64,000 bases of DNA from contig CAWCCQ010000004.1 of the NCBI GenBank assembly GCA_963794215.1, positions 186,001-250,000 on the forward strand, in the 5' to 3' direction. Under the pieces are notes generated by a model, which saw nothing but the letters and a program-made list of their open reading frames with translations, did no database searches and was not told where the DNA came from. Source of the DNA: DATKRB01 sp963794215. GTDB lineage: Bacteria; Actinomycetota; Acidimicrobiia; Acidimicrobiales; RAAP-2. A program made the position numbers and the translations under genes. Positions 40,409-48,155 of this stretch are shown piece by piece. Numbering within the stretch: position 1 is the first letter of the stretch; each line of letters opens with the position of its first letter.

Positions 40409-40436
40409 TTATCGGCAGCATCGTCGCGACCCTTTA
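40409..40436 (-). promoter_or_regulatory. Consensus sigma-28 promoter upstream of fliA
   Basis: On the minus strand TAAA (40436-40433) and GCCGATAA (40416-40409) are separated by 16 bases and match the sigma-28 consensus at every position. A start near 40,402 leaves a leader of about 30 bases before fliA. It is the best match in the window and implies positive autoregulation. Confidence 0.75.
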
Positions 40437-40476
40437 CCGGCCATTCGCCCCCGTGGCGAGAGGAGAGCCCGAGGAC

Positions 40477-41220
40477 TCAGGTGGTCTCGGAGGTCGAGGC
40501 GGTCCCCAGTGCGGGTGCCTCTCCGGTTCCCACCTGCGCTTTCAGCGCGGCCAGCTCCCTGTCGACATCGCTGGCACTGCTCACCTCGTCCAGCTCCTTC
40601 TGGATGTCGTCGGTACCGCCGCCGACATCTTCGAGGACCCCAGATTCGAGCAGCTCGTCGAGCGCGCCGGCGTGGGCCTGCATGGTGGCGATCTTGTCCT
40701 GGGCTCGTTGGAGGGCCGCCCCGGAGTCGCCGATCGACTTGGAGATGCCGGCGACGCTCTCGTTTACCGACGACACGGCGCTGGCCGCCGTGTACTGCGC
40801 CTTGAGCGTCTCCTTCTGCGTGCGGAACGAGTTGACCCGCTGCTGGAGCGCGTCGAGGGTGTGGGTGAGCTTCTCTTCCTGCTCGGTCAGCTGCTCGTGC
40901 TGGGGCTCGAGCGCGTCAACCTGACTCTGAGCCACCGACTTGCGAGACAGCGCCTCTTTGGCCAGATCCTCGCGGCCCGCGGCCAGCGCGGCCTTCGCCT
41001 GGTCCTGCAGGTGATCGATCGAACTCTGGAGCTGGGTCTCTTGGAGCTCGATGCGCTTGCGAGATGCGGCGATCTCGACGAGAGCTCGGCGCACCTGGGT
41101 GAGCTGCTCGAGCATCTTCTCGTAGGACAGATCGAGCATCTCGTCGGGCTTCTCGGCCGTGTCCAGGGCACGGTTCGCCTTCGCCTCGATGATGTCGTGC
41201 GCTCGTTGGAACAGTCCCAT
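40477..41220 (-). CDS. pspA: PspA/IM30/Vipp1 family membrane-stress protein
   Basis: 247 residues, nearly all helical and charged. The start GLFQRAHDIIEAKANRALDT (amphipathic membrane-binding helix) is the PspA/IM30 signature, followed by a long coiled coil with KMLEQLTQVRRALVEIAASR and QVDALEPQHEQLTEQEEKLT. Family members form rods and rings that protect or remodel membranes. The last 40 residues are a variable tail (DVDRELAALKAQVGTGEAPA). No PspBC or transcriptional activator lies next to it, as is usual in actinobacteria. It ends about 40 bases from the fliA promoter region. Confidence 0.92.
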   Translation of the reverse strand: MGLFQRAHDIIEAKANRALDTAEKPDEMLDLSYEKMLEQLTQVRRALVEIAASRKRIELQETQLQSSIDHLQDQAKAALAAGREDLAKEALSRKSVAQSQVDALEPQHEQLTEQEEKLTHTLDALQQRVNSFRTQKETLKAQYTAASAVSSVNESVAGISKSIGDSGAALQRAQDKIATMQAHAGALDELLESGVLEDVGGGTDDIQKELDEVSSASDVDRELAALKAQVGTGEAPALGTASTSETT

Positions 41221-41339
41221 ACGTGGGTCCCTTCGTGTCGACGCCTGCCTGGGGTCCCTCGGCTCGAGCCGGAGCTTACGCGGCGGCTAGGGCGACGCGA
41301 GTGGCGGGAGCTCGGCCGTCGATGAGGCCTGTCCGAGGA

Positions 41340-42179
41340 TCACATTGCATGGCGCGGATCCAGCTCGCCCTCGATACCCCTTGCCATGCTGTCCTGGCTG
41401 AAGGTGGCCACCAGCTGACCGTCCTCGGTGAAGACCAGTCCCCGTCCATGGATACGTCCTCGCCCTGCGTAGGTGGCTTCCTGGGCCACCAGCAACCATT
41501 GGCTGACATCGATCCGCTCGTGGAAGTTGAGCGTATGGGCGATGACGCCCGTGGAGATGGTCCGGTGGGCCTGAGAGATGTCCACCACGTCGCGGTGGGG
41601 ACGCATGGCGAGGCCGATCAAGAAGCCGTTGGTGGCCCACGACAAGATGGCGTCGTTGGCGGCGACCGAGTCGACCTTGTCGCTATAGCGGTGCCAGAAC
41701 AACTGGGTAGGCACCCCACCGGGCGCGTCGGGTGGATCGGCGATCGTCCGGAGCTCGGTTCCGGGGAAGCCGAGCCCGGCACCCGCCGCGGTCTCGTCCG
41801 GACGGGGCACCTTCGGCATCTGCGCACCGTGGCGCATCAGATCGGGCTCGTCGGCGTGCATCAGCACGAGCGCTCGAGAGAGCAGACGATCGCCCTGGAG
41901 CGCGGTGACAGAATCGCTGGCCCACGTTCGACCTGACTGGAGCGAATCGACCTGCAGCTCGATCGGTTGGGCGTAGGTCCCCGCCCGAGCGAAGATCGCG
42001 TGGATCGACTTGGGATCCTTGGCGCCGCCACCGGCTCGGTCCGAGGCCATGATCATCTGGGCCAGGAGCTGACCGCCGAAGACGACATCGCGGCCTTCAG
42101 GCGACTGGTCGGGATGATGCACCTGGTAGCGACCGCCCTCTAGTTCGTCGAGCTCCAACAGGTCCGGCACGTCACTCAT
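41340..42179 (-). CDS. tesB: Acyl-CoA thioesterase II (TesB type)
   Basis: 279 residues from ATG 42179 (GGGGGAACC before it); a longer open frame upstream lacks similarity. The double-hotdog pattern is clear: VFGGQLLAQMIMASDRA near the start, SIHAIFARAGTYAQPIELQV, and in the second half DAILSWATNGFLIGLAM, HTLNFHERIDVSQWLLVAQE and GQLVATFSQDSMAR, which contain the Asp/Thr/Gln catalytic positions of TesB. It hydrolyses acyl-CoA to fatty acid and CoA in the cytoplasm. It stands alone, divergent from lsr2. Confidence 0.92.
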   Translation of the reverse strand: MSDVPDLLELDELEGGRYQVHHPDQSPEGRDVVFGGQLLAQMIMASDRAGGGAKDPKSIHAIFARAGTYAQPIELQVDSLQSGRTWASDSVTALQGDRLLSRALVLMHADEPDLMRHGAQMPKVPRPDETAAGAGLGFPGTELRTIADPPDAPGGVPTQLFWHRYSDKVDSVAANDAILSWATNGFLIGLAMRPHRDVVDISQAHRTISTGVIAHTLNFHERIDVSQWLLVAQEATYAGRGRIHGRGLVFTEDGQLVATFSQDSMARGIEGELDPRHAM

Positions 42180-42276
42180 CGGTTCCCCCGATCTCATGGA
42201 AGTCGGCTCGAAGTTAGCCCAAGACCGGGGATCCAAGCGTGGGAGCCAGGTGGACTGACAGCAATCGGCTAACAGC

Positions 42277-42345
42277 GGCCAATCGGCCAGTGCGGGCGTG
42301 GCCAATCGGCCAGTGCGGGCGTGTCCAATCGATCAGTGTGGTCGC
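42277..42345. repeat. 23-bp direct repeats upstream of lsr2
   Basis: Two perfect copies of a 23-base unit (42277-42299, 42300-42322) beginning GGCCAATCGGCC, and a third, degenerate copy (42323-42345) with about six changes. A partial fourth (CAATCGGCTAACAG) lies just before. Each full copy has two GGCC separated by four bases, so it is partly palindromic. The array ends 53 bases before the lsr2 ATG, a fitting place for an operator. Confidence 0.85.
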
Positions 42346-42398
42346 GGCCGTTTGCCGCAGTGGTGCTTTGCCGTCGACATGGGTTTATGATCCCCGCT

Positions 42399-42743
42399 AT
42401 GGCAAAAACGGTCTTCGTAAAGCTCACCGATGATTTGGACGGCACTGATGCGGACGAGACGGTCTCGTTCGCGCTCGACGGGAAGACGTACCAGATCGAT
42501 CTCAGCAAAGGAAATGCCGACAAGCTGCGAAAGGTACTCGATCCCTATATCGAGAAAGCGACCAGGTCGGGCAGGTCAGCTGCCCGGAGCACGACCCGAC
42601 CCGAGTCTTCTGGTCGGGTGACGGCCTTCAGCCAGCTCAACGATGACGAGAAAGCCCGTTTCAGGGTCTGGGCAAAGGCTCCCAATGCCCGGAGGATTGC
42701 CGACAGCAAAGTCGAAGAATGGCGATCGGCTGGGAAGCCCTAG
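42399..42743 (+). CDS. lsr2: Lsr2-like nucleoid-associated protein
   Basis: 114 residues from ATG 42399. The N-terminal dimer domain AKTVFVKLTDDLDGTDADET, then VSFALDGKTYQIDLSKGNAD and KVLDPYIEKATR, is characteristic of Lsr2. A Ser/Arg-rich linker follows, then the C-terminal DNA-binding domain (RFRVWAKAPNARRIADSKVE). In mycobacteria the minor-groove motif is R-G-R; here the aligned residues are A-R-R, which may alter binding. Lsr2 is an H-NS-like xenogeneic silencer restricted to actinobacteria and their phages. Two and a half 23-bp repeats lie upstream. Confidence 0.9.
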   Translation: MAKTVFVKLTDDLDGTDADETVSFALDGKTYQIDLSKGNADKLRKVLDPYIEKATRSGRSAARSTTRPESSGRVTAFSQLNDDEKARFRVWAKAPNARRIADSKVEEWRSAGKP

Positions 42744-42770
42744 CGGAGCCAAAGCGAACGCTTGACCGCT

Positions 42771-42792
42771 GCGGTCGGCTTAGCCGGTCCGC
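42771..42792. terminator. Possible terminator between lsr2 and the FtsH-like gene
   Basis: GCGG-T-CGGC (42771-42779) can pair with GCCG-GT-CCGC (42783-42792) over a three-base loop, with a small internal mismatch, and a pyrimidine-rich CCTTTCTCTC follows. It lies 28 bases after the lsr2 stop, in the gap before the convergent protease gene. Judged by eye only. Confidence 0.35.
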
Positions 42793-42871
42793 CCTTTCTC
42801 TCGCGAGTCCTAGCCTTGATCGGAGGGGGACGGGCGGGTAGGGCTCTGAGCGTGCTGGTCGCTCGGGCGTC

Positions 42872-44845
42872 CTAGCGCTCGGTGGCCGGATCGGTGGCCG
42901 GGCTGACGCCCAGGTCGGCGCCAAGACCAGCGCGGACGTCGGCGCGAAGGGCGGCACTCAGACCGGCTCCGAAGTCTGAAGGACGGACGCGCACGGTCGT
43001 GCTCGCCACCTGTGCCCCTTCGATCACCTCGAGGATCTCGTCGCCGATGAGCTCGTTGCGTTGCAGCAGTGCGTCGCGCAGCGCCTCCAGGGTGGCCCGG
43101 TTGGCCTCGACCATGGTGCGAACCTTCGCCTTGGCCGATCGGAGGACGGCCTCGACCTCGTCGCGTCCGGCGTCGGTCGAGAGCACCTTGGTGGCCAGGT
43201 TCCCCGCGCCAGGCACCTCGAGGGATACCGCCGAGATCAACGTCGATCCCATGCCGAGCGCGCCCACCATCTGGCACGCCGAGTCGGTGGCCGCCTTGAG
43301 GTCGCCGGCCACGCCCGACGAGCTCTGGCCGAAAAACACCTCCTCGGCCACCATCCCGCCCATAGCGATCTGGATAAGGGCGTTCAACTCGCTGCGGGTC
43401 TTCGTGAAGCGCTCCTCGACCTCGGAGTGGGCGAGCAGGCCCAGCGCTCCTTTGCGTCGGACGATCGACAGTACGTCGAGCTTGCGCCCCTTGCCCACCA
43501 GCCAGGCCACGGTGGCGTGGCCCGCCTCGTGGGTGGCGATCATGTTGCGCTCCTCGTCGGTATAGATCGTTTCGGCGGCGAGGCCGATCTCGTCGGTCAT
43601 CTTGGCCTTGGTGAGATCGGACCAGTCGAGTCGGTCGGCCCCCCGCCGGAGGGCCCAGATGAGAGCCTCGTCAAAGAGGTGTTCGATCATCACCGGGGAG
43701 TACCCGGCCGTGATGGAGGCCAAGGACTCCCGTCGGTCGGGATCGTCGAGCTCCTCGTCGTGCGCCTTCTTCGTGAGGTAGTAGTCGATGATGTCGCGGC
43801 GTCCTGCGCGAGTGGGAAGGTCGAAGTAGATCGACCGGTCGAAGCGGCCCGGTCGTAGCAACGCCGGATCGAGGTCCGCGGCCCGGTTGGTCGCCCCGAT
43901 GACCAAGATGTTGGCGTCGCGCGCGGCCGGCTTGTGGAGCTGGCGATGTGTCGGAAGGAACAGGTTGCAGAGATCGATCACGACGCCTGCAAGGCGGGTC
44001 GAGAGCGGTGGCGCCTCGAAGGACTGCAGCTGGATGAGCAACTCGTTGACGACTCCCGCGATGCCTTCACGGTGGCCGCCCCCCATCCCGCCGCGTGAGG
44101 CCCCGATAGCGTCGATCTCCTCGATGAAGCCGATCGCCCCGCCCTCTCGGCGAGCGTGGGCCCTGAGGGCGCGGAAGTACGAGCGAATCTTGCGGTTGGT
44201 CTGTCCGTAAAACATGGACTGGAACGCGGACGACGACACGAAGAGGAACGGGACTCCGGCCTCGGCGGCCATGGCACGAGCGAGAAAGGTCTTGCCGGTT
44301 CCTGGGGGTCCTTCGAAAAGGATCGCACGGCGCGGTGAGCCCCCCATCTTCTCGCCGAACGTCTTGTGGGCGAGGAACAGGTTGAGTGTTTTGACCACCT
44401 CTTCGACCACCACGTCGGCCCCGCGAACGTCCGAAAAGCGCGTCGGAATCTCCCCCGGTCGGTACAGGACGTGCGGTGACCGTCCTGCGCCGAGCAGCGG
44501 GATCACCATGACCGCCACCAATACGACGATCAAGGCGGTCGCGGGCAGGTAAGGACGGATGCCCGTCGAGAGGTGGGGGAGGGCGAACGGCCCTCGGTGC
44601 CAGACAAGATCCCTCACCAACAGCCACGCGGCGATAGGCGCCAGCACGATAGACAGCCGCCGGAGCCGTCTGCGGCGAACCCGCTCACGGGTCGCGCCGA
44701 CGTCGGCGGTTCGAACGCCGATGAGATCTCGTTGATTGAGCACGCCCGCCGGGTTGTCCTCGTCGGGGCGGCGCTCGCCCACAGCTCCGCCGACCACGGC
44801 TCCGGCTGCGGCCCGATGTCTGGTGCCCATGAACGCGAATGACAT
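42872..44845 (-). CDS. ftsH: FtsH-like AAA+ zinc metalloprotease, divergent
   Basis: 657 residues. Two membrane helices (about 63-80 and 100-118) are followed by an AAA+ domain with Walker A GPPGTGKT (179-186), a Walker B region IGFIEEID (238-245) and ALLRPGRFDRSI (328-340), then an M41 peptidase with the zinc motif HEAGH (439-443). FtsH degrades membrane and regulatory proteins. Differences from standard FtsH: the first Walker B acid is Glu instead of Asp, about 20 extra residues occur after the second region of homology (LCNLFLPTHRQLHKPAARDA), and the N-terminus is long. It is probably a second, specialised FtsH; the main one may lie elsewhere. Confidence 0.82.
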   Translation of the reverse strand: MSFAFMGTRHRAAAGAVVGGAVGERRPDEDNPAGVLNQRDLIGVRTADVGATRERVRRRRLRRLSIVLAPIAAWLLVRDLVWHRGPFALPHLSTGIRPYLPATALIVVLVAVMVIPLLGAGRSPHVLYRPGEIPTRFSDVRGADVVVEEVVKTLNLFLAHKTFGEKMGGSPRRAILFEGPPGTGKTFLARAMAAEAGVPFLFVSSSAFQSMFYGQTNRKIRSYFRALRAHARREGGAIGFIEEIDAIGASRGGMGGGHREGIAGVVNELLIQLQSFEAPPLSTRLAGVVIDLCNLFLPTHRQLHKPAARDANILVIGATNRAADLDPALLRPGRFDRSIYFDLPTRAGRRDIIDYYLTKKAHDEELDDPDRRESLASITAGYSPVMIEHLFDEALIWALRRGADRLDWSDLTKAKMTDEIGLAAETIYTDEERNMIATHEAGHATVAWLVGKGRKLDVLSIVRRKGALGLLAHSEVEERFTKTRSELNALIQIAMGGMVAEEVFFGQSSSGVAGDLKAATDSACQMVGALGMGSTLISAVSLEVPGAGNLATKVLSTDAGRDEVEAVLRSAKAKVRTMVEANRATLEALRDALLQRNELIGDEILEVIEGAQVASTTVRVRPSDFGAGLSAALRADVRAGLGADLGVSPATDPATER

Positions 44846-45061
44846 GTGAGTCCTAAGTCTGGTGAGAGCGGCGGTCGGGCGTAGTCTCCCGGGGAGCCAC
44901 GAGTGGTCGACGGAACGCGCAGTGTTGGAGCTGGATCACATCGAAGATCCCGGTTGGCGGATGAGGTGGGTGTTGTCGACGTTCGGTGTTGCCCAGTTTG
45001 CGCGCGCCGGCGTACCGTTCTCGTCCCTCGACCGTCCCTCAGTCGGATCGTGGCGAGCGAC

Positions 45062-45601
45062 TCAGCGCGAGAACAGCGCGGTGAGCGTCGCCCGCGCGAG
45101 GGTGTGGAAGGTCAGGTTGAACCCGACGAGGGCGGGCGACGCCTCGGCATCAATGCCGAGTGTCGGGATGTCGAGCGCATGCACGGCGAAGATGTAGCGG
45201 TGCGGGGCCGAACCGGGTGGGGGTGCCGCACCGCCATAGGCCCGCTGGCCGTAGTCGTTGCGAACGTGGAACGCAGCGGGGGGCAGGGCTGCGCCGTCGG
45301 CGCTCCCCGCGCCCGTGGGCAACTCGGTGACCGAAGGAGGAAGGTCGACCAGTACCCAATGCCAGAACCCGCTTCCTGTCGGCGCGTCGGGATCGAAGCA
45401 GGTGACGGCAAACCCCTGCGTCTCGGGTGGATAGCCGTGCCACGTGAGATGGGGTGATTGGTTCGACCCCCCGACGCCCATATCGTCGAGAGCTTGCGCT
45501 AGGGGCAGCCGGTCCCCTTCGGCAACGTCATGGCTCGAAAGGGTGAACGGCATGACCGGGGGCAGGATGTCGTACGGATTCGGCGCAACGGGACCGCTCA
45601 C
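45062..45601 (-). CDS. YbhB/YbcL (PEBP) family protein
   Basis: 179 residues from GTG 45601, which has GGAGG six bases upstream; ATG 45628 would place that site inside the gene. Conserved PEBP points: PFTLSSHDVAEGDRLPLAQA, GGSNQSPHLTWHGYPPETQG, CFDPDAPTGSGFWHWVLVDL and GGAAPPPGSAPHRYIFAVHA, which together form the phosphate-binding pocket. Bacterial members resemble Raf kinase inhibitor protein, but their role is unknown. It stands alone between the FtsH-like protease and a dehydrogenase on the same strand. Confidence 0.9.
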   Translation of the reverse strand: MSGPVAPNPYDILPPVMPFTLSSHDVAEGDRLPLAQALDDMGVGGSNQSPHLTWHGYPPETQGFAVTCFDPDAPTGSGFWHWVLVDLPPSVTELPTGAGSADGAALPPAAFHVRNDYGQRAYGGAAPPPGSAPHRYIFAVHALDIPTLGIDAEASPALVGFNLTFHTLARATLTALFSR

Positions 45602-45719
45602 GGGCTTCCTCCATCTCCAATGGTGCACCGTCGGTCCTCACTGCGCGGCGGTCCACCGGAATGCTCAGATGTGTATCTTGACCGCGCGATACCCGTACCG
45701 CGTCCGGCCCATGTCCGGG

Positions 45720-46499
45720 CTACCGGGGCGGTAACCGAACGCCGCCGTCGGCTCTGACGACCGTCGCGTTCATGTAGTCGTTGGTGAGGAGCTCGTAGAT
45801 GGTGCTGGCGAGCTCGTGAGCTCGGCCGAGGCGCCGCGGGAACAGGACGTCGTGCTCGAGGCGCACCTTGAGTTCCTCGGCCTCGGGTCCCTGGCCGTAG
45901 ATCGGTGTGTCGAACAGACCGGGCGCCACGCAATTGAGACGAATTCCGACTACGGCGAGATCGCGTGCGACCGGTAGGGTCATTCCGACCACTGCACCCT
46001 TGGAGGAGGCGTAGGCCGCCTGCCCGATCTGACCTTCGAACGCCGCCACCGAGGCGACGGTCACGATCGCCCCTCGCTGCCCGTCCTCGTCCACCGGGTC
46101 GTTGGTCGACATGGCCGTGGCGGCCAGTCGGACGCAATTGAAGCTGCCGATCAGATTGACTCGTACGATGCGCTCGTAGAGGTCGAGTGGATGGGCGGAG
46201 GCGAAGTCGCCGTCCCGACCGATCGTTCGTCGCGGGATGCTGATGCCGGCGGCGGTCACGAGCGCCCGGATTGGACCATGGGAGCGGGCGAGCTCGACGG
46301 CGGCGATCACGTCGGCCTCGCTTGCCACGTCGGCGTGGGCAAAGCTGCCTCCGATCCGGGCGGCTACCTGCTTGCCCCCGGCATCGTCGACGTCGACCAC
46401 CACCACGTGGGCACCGGCGGCGGCCAGGCGGTCGGCCACGGCCTCGCCCAGGCCCGATGCCGCTCCAGTCACGATTGCTGCGGTCCCTTGCAGTTCCAT
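45720..46499 (-). CDS. Short-chain dehydrogenase, 3-hydroxyacyl-CoA type
   Basis: 259 residues from ATG 46499. The NAD site is TGAASGLG (11-18), with ADVASEADV and AGI downstream, and the catalytic motif is Y163-A-S-S-K167 with VASVAAFEGQ before it. The overall pattern (ELQGTAAIVTGAASGLGEAV, then APGLFDTPI and VRLEHDVLFPRRLGRAHELA) resembles type II 3-hydroxyacyl-CoA / 2-methyl-3-hydroxybutyryl-CoA dehydrogenases (HSD10 family). It probably acts in fatty acid or isoleucine breakdown. It lies ten bases after the hydroxylase medium subunit on the same strand and may share its transcript. Confidence 0.85.
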   Translation of the reverse strand: MELQGTAAIVTGAASGLGEAVADRLAAAGAHVVVVDVDDAGGKQVAARIGGSFAHADVASEADVIAAVELARSHGPIRALVTAAGISIPRRTIGRDGDFASAHPLDLYERIVRVNLIGSFNCVRLAATAMSTNDPVDEDGQRGAIVTVASVAAFEGQIGQAAYASSKGAVVGMTLPVARDLAVVGIRLNCVAPGLFDTPIYGQGPEAEELKVRLEHDVLFPRRLGRAHELASTIYELLTNDYMNATVVRADGGVRLPPR

Positions 46500-46509
46500 T
46501 CGCTGAACG

Positions 46510-47385
46510 CTAACGAGCCCGCCGCGGCATCGCCACATCGGGCGCCGGTACTCGGAGCATCAACGTGTCGGGGACGCCTCCTTCAATCCACGCCGAACCA
46601 GTACCCGCGAGGTGCTGGCGGTACTCCGCGCTGGCGTTGATGTCGCTGGTCGGATCGCTTCCCTGCGCGGCGAGCTCCGCTGCCTCGTCGGGCGGAGTGC
46701 CGGCGGCGAGGGCCTGCTCCACCGCCCGCGCACGCCTCGGGGTGGATCCCATGTTCACCAAGGCCACCCGGTCCTCGTCCCCGCGGAAGACCGCGCAGCC
46801 GACGATGGCCCAGTCCTGTGCGCGTCGGGTGAACTTCTGAAACGACCATCCCGACGCCCGTCCTGCGGGGATCCGGATCTCGACCAGCAGCTCGTCAGGA
46901 TCGAGCGCGGTCTCGAGGAAACCCACGAAGAAATCGTCCACCGACACCGCGCGCTCACCGCGAGGGCCTTGCAGCATCAGCGTGCCGCCCAATGCCAGTA
47001 GGGCCGCTGGTAAGTCCGAGGCCGGATCGCCGTGAGAGATCGATCCGCCGATCGTGCCTCGATGCCGCACTTGGGGGTCACCGACGAACCCGGCCGCTCG
47101 GGCCAGGAGTGGCGTGTGCTCGCGGATCAGCGCGGACTCCAGCAGCTCGGCGTGCCGGGTCATTGCACCGATGACGACGGTGTCGCCATCGGTGCCGATG
47201 TGCGCCAGGCGCTCGATGCCCGCGATGTCGACGACAACGGACGGCGCCGCCAGCCGCAGCTTCATGAGGGGGAGGAGCGAGTGCCCCCCCGCCAGGACCT
47301 TGGCCTCGTCGCCCTGTTCGGCCAAGACGGCGATCGCCTCTTCGACCGATGCTGCTCTGACGTAGTCGAAGGCGGCGGGGATCAC
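46510..47385 (-). CDS. FAD-binding medium subunit of a molybdenum hydroxylase
   Basis: 291 residues from GTG 47385, which overlaps the stop of the iron-sulfur subunit (GTGA). FAD-binding motifs of the CO dehydrogenase/xanthine dehydrogenase medium subunit are present: AGGHSLLPLMKLRLA (about 36-50) and GTIGGSISHGDPASDLPAAL (about 108-127). The C-terminal domain (FQKFTRRAQDWAIVGCAVFR) also fits. In such enzymes electrons pass from a molybdopterin large subunit through 2Fe-2S clusters to this FAD. No large subunit is encoded next to it. The substrate cannot be told from sequence. Confidence 0.88.
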   Translation of the reverse strand: MIPAAFDYVRAASVEEAIAVLAEQGDEAKVLAGGHSLLPLMKLRLAAPSVVVDIAGIERLAHIGTDGDTVVIGAMTRHAELLESALIREHTPLLARAAGFVGDPQVRHRGTIGGSISHGDPASDLPAALLALGGTLMLQGPRGERAVSVDDFFVGFLETALDPDELLVEIRIPAGRASGWSFQKFTRRAQDWAIVGCAVFRGDEDRVALVNMGSTPRRARAVEQALAAGTPPDEAAELAAQGSDPTSDINASAEYRQHLAGTGSAWIEGGVPDTLMLRVPAPDVAMPRRAR

Positions 47386-47858
47386 ACGGCACCTGGGGTC
47401 TTCGCCATGTCGGCTGCGGCGAGTGCGGCGAGAATGATGTTGTGATAACCGGTGCAGCGGCAGAGGTTGCCCTCGAGGCCCTCGCGTATTGATCGCTCGT
47501 CGGGCTCGGGGTCCTCGTCGAGGAGAGAGATGACGGCCATCACCATGCCGGCCGTGCAGTAGCCGCACTGAAGCGCGTGATGCTCTCTGAAGGCCTCTTG
47601 CACCGGGTGGAGCTCACCGTCACGATCGAGGCCCTCGATGGTGGTGATGTCGTGGCCCTCGGCCTGCAGAGCAAGGACTGTGCAGGATTTCACCGATCGG
47701 CCATCGAGCAGGACGGTGCACGCGCCGCATGACGTGGTGTCGCACCCGATCACCGTTCCGGTGAGGCCGAGGTTCTCGCGTAAGTACTGGACGAGTAGGA
47801 GGCGGGGTTCGACCGACCCTCGATGAGCGACGCCGTTGACCGTGACCGACAGCTCCAC
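47382..47858 (-). CDS. 2Fe-2S small subunit of a molybdenum hydroxylase
   Basis: 158 residues, the usual size. Eight cysteines bind two 2Fe-2S clusters: C39, C44, C47 and C59 in the ferredoxin-like N-terminal domain (GCDTTSCGACTVLLDG) and C98, C101, C133 and C135 in the C-terminal helical domain (QCGYCTAGM and NLCRCTGYHN). This is the small subunit of the CO dehydrogenase/xanthine dehydrogenase family. Its stop overlaps the medium subunit start. The upstream gap 47859-48155 separates it from a divergent acyl-CoA dehydrogenase. Confidence 0.92.
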   Translation of the reverse strand: MELSVTVNGVAHRGSVEPRLLLVQYLRENLGLTGTVIGCDTTSCGACTVLLDGRSVKSCTVLALQAEGHDITTIEGLDRDGELHPVQEAFREHHALQCGYCTAGMVMAVISLLDEDPEPDERSIREGLEGNLCRCTGYHNIILAALAAADMAKTPGAV

Positions 47859-48155
47859 TTGCTACCTCCCCAACTCCGTGCGCTCGACCTGAGCCGTCAG
47901 CGGCCAGCCCTGGGACGCCTCGCGGCCCGAGCTGCCGGCCGTTGCCCAGCAGGACACTACCCGTCGCGGTGCGCGTGCCATCGTGGTGCGTGGAGAGACC
48001 CGGCCCGTGGTCGGGGGGGCCGCCATCGGTACGCCACGATCGCTGGCGCGGCGAGGACCTGGGAGTGTGACCTACGGGACCGGTAAGCTCGCCGGAACGA
48101 CATCCGCCTGTCGCTATCGGAACTGTCGACTGACCGTCGACTTGAAGGAGCGCGA
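47859..48155. other. Divergent intergenic region
   Basis: About 300 bases between the divergently read hydroxylase small subunit and the acyl-CoA dehydrogenase. No gene is convincing here. Two GTCGAC palindromes (48125-48130, 48136-48141) lie just before the AAGGAG ribosome site (48145-48150) of the dehydrogenase and could be part of an operator; this is weak. Confidence 0.4.

Noticed and set aside
44846..45061. A hidden small gene between the FtsH-like and PEBP genes
   Set aside because: No open frame with a ribosome site or recognisable sequence was found on either strand.
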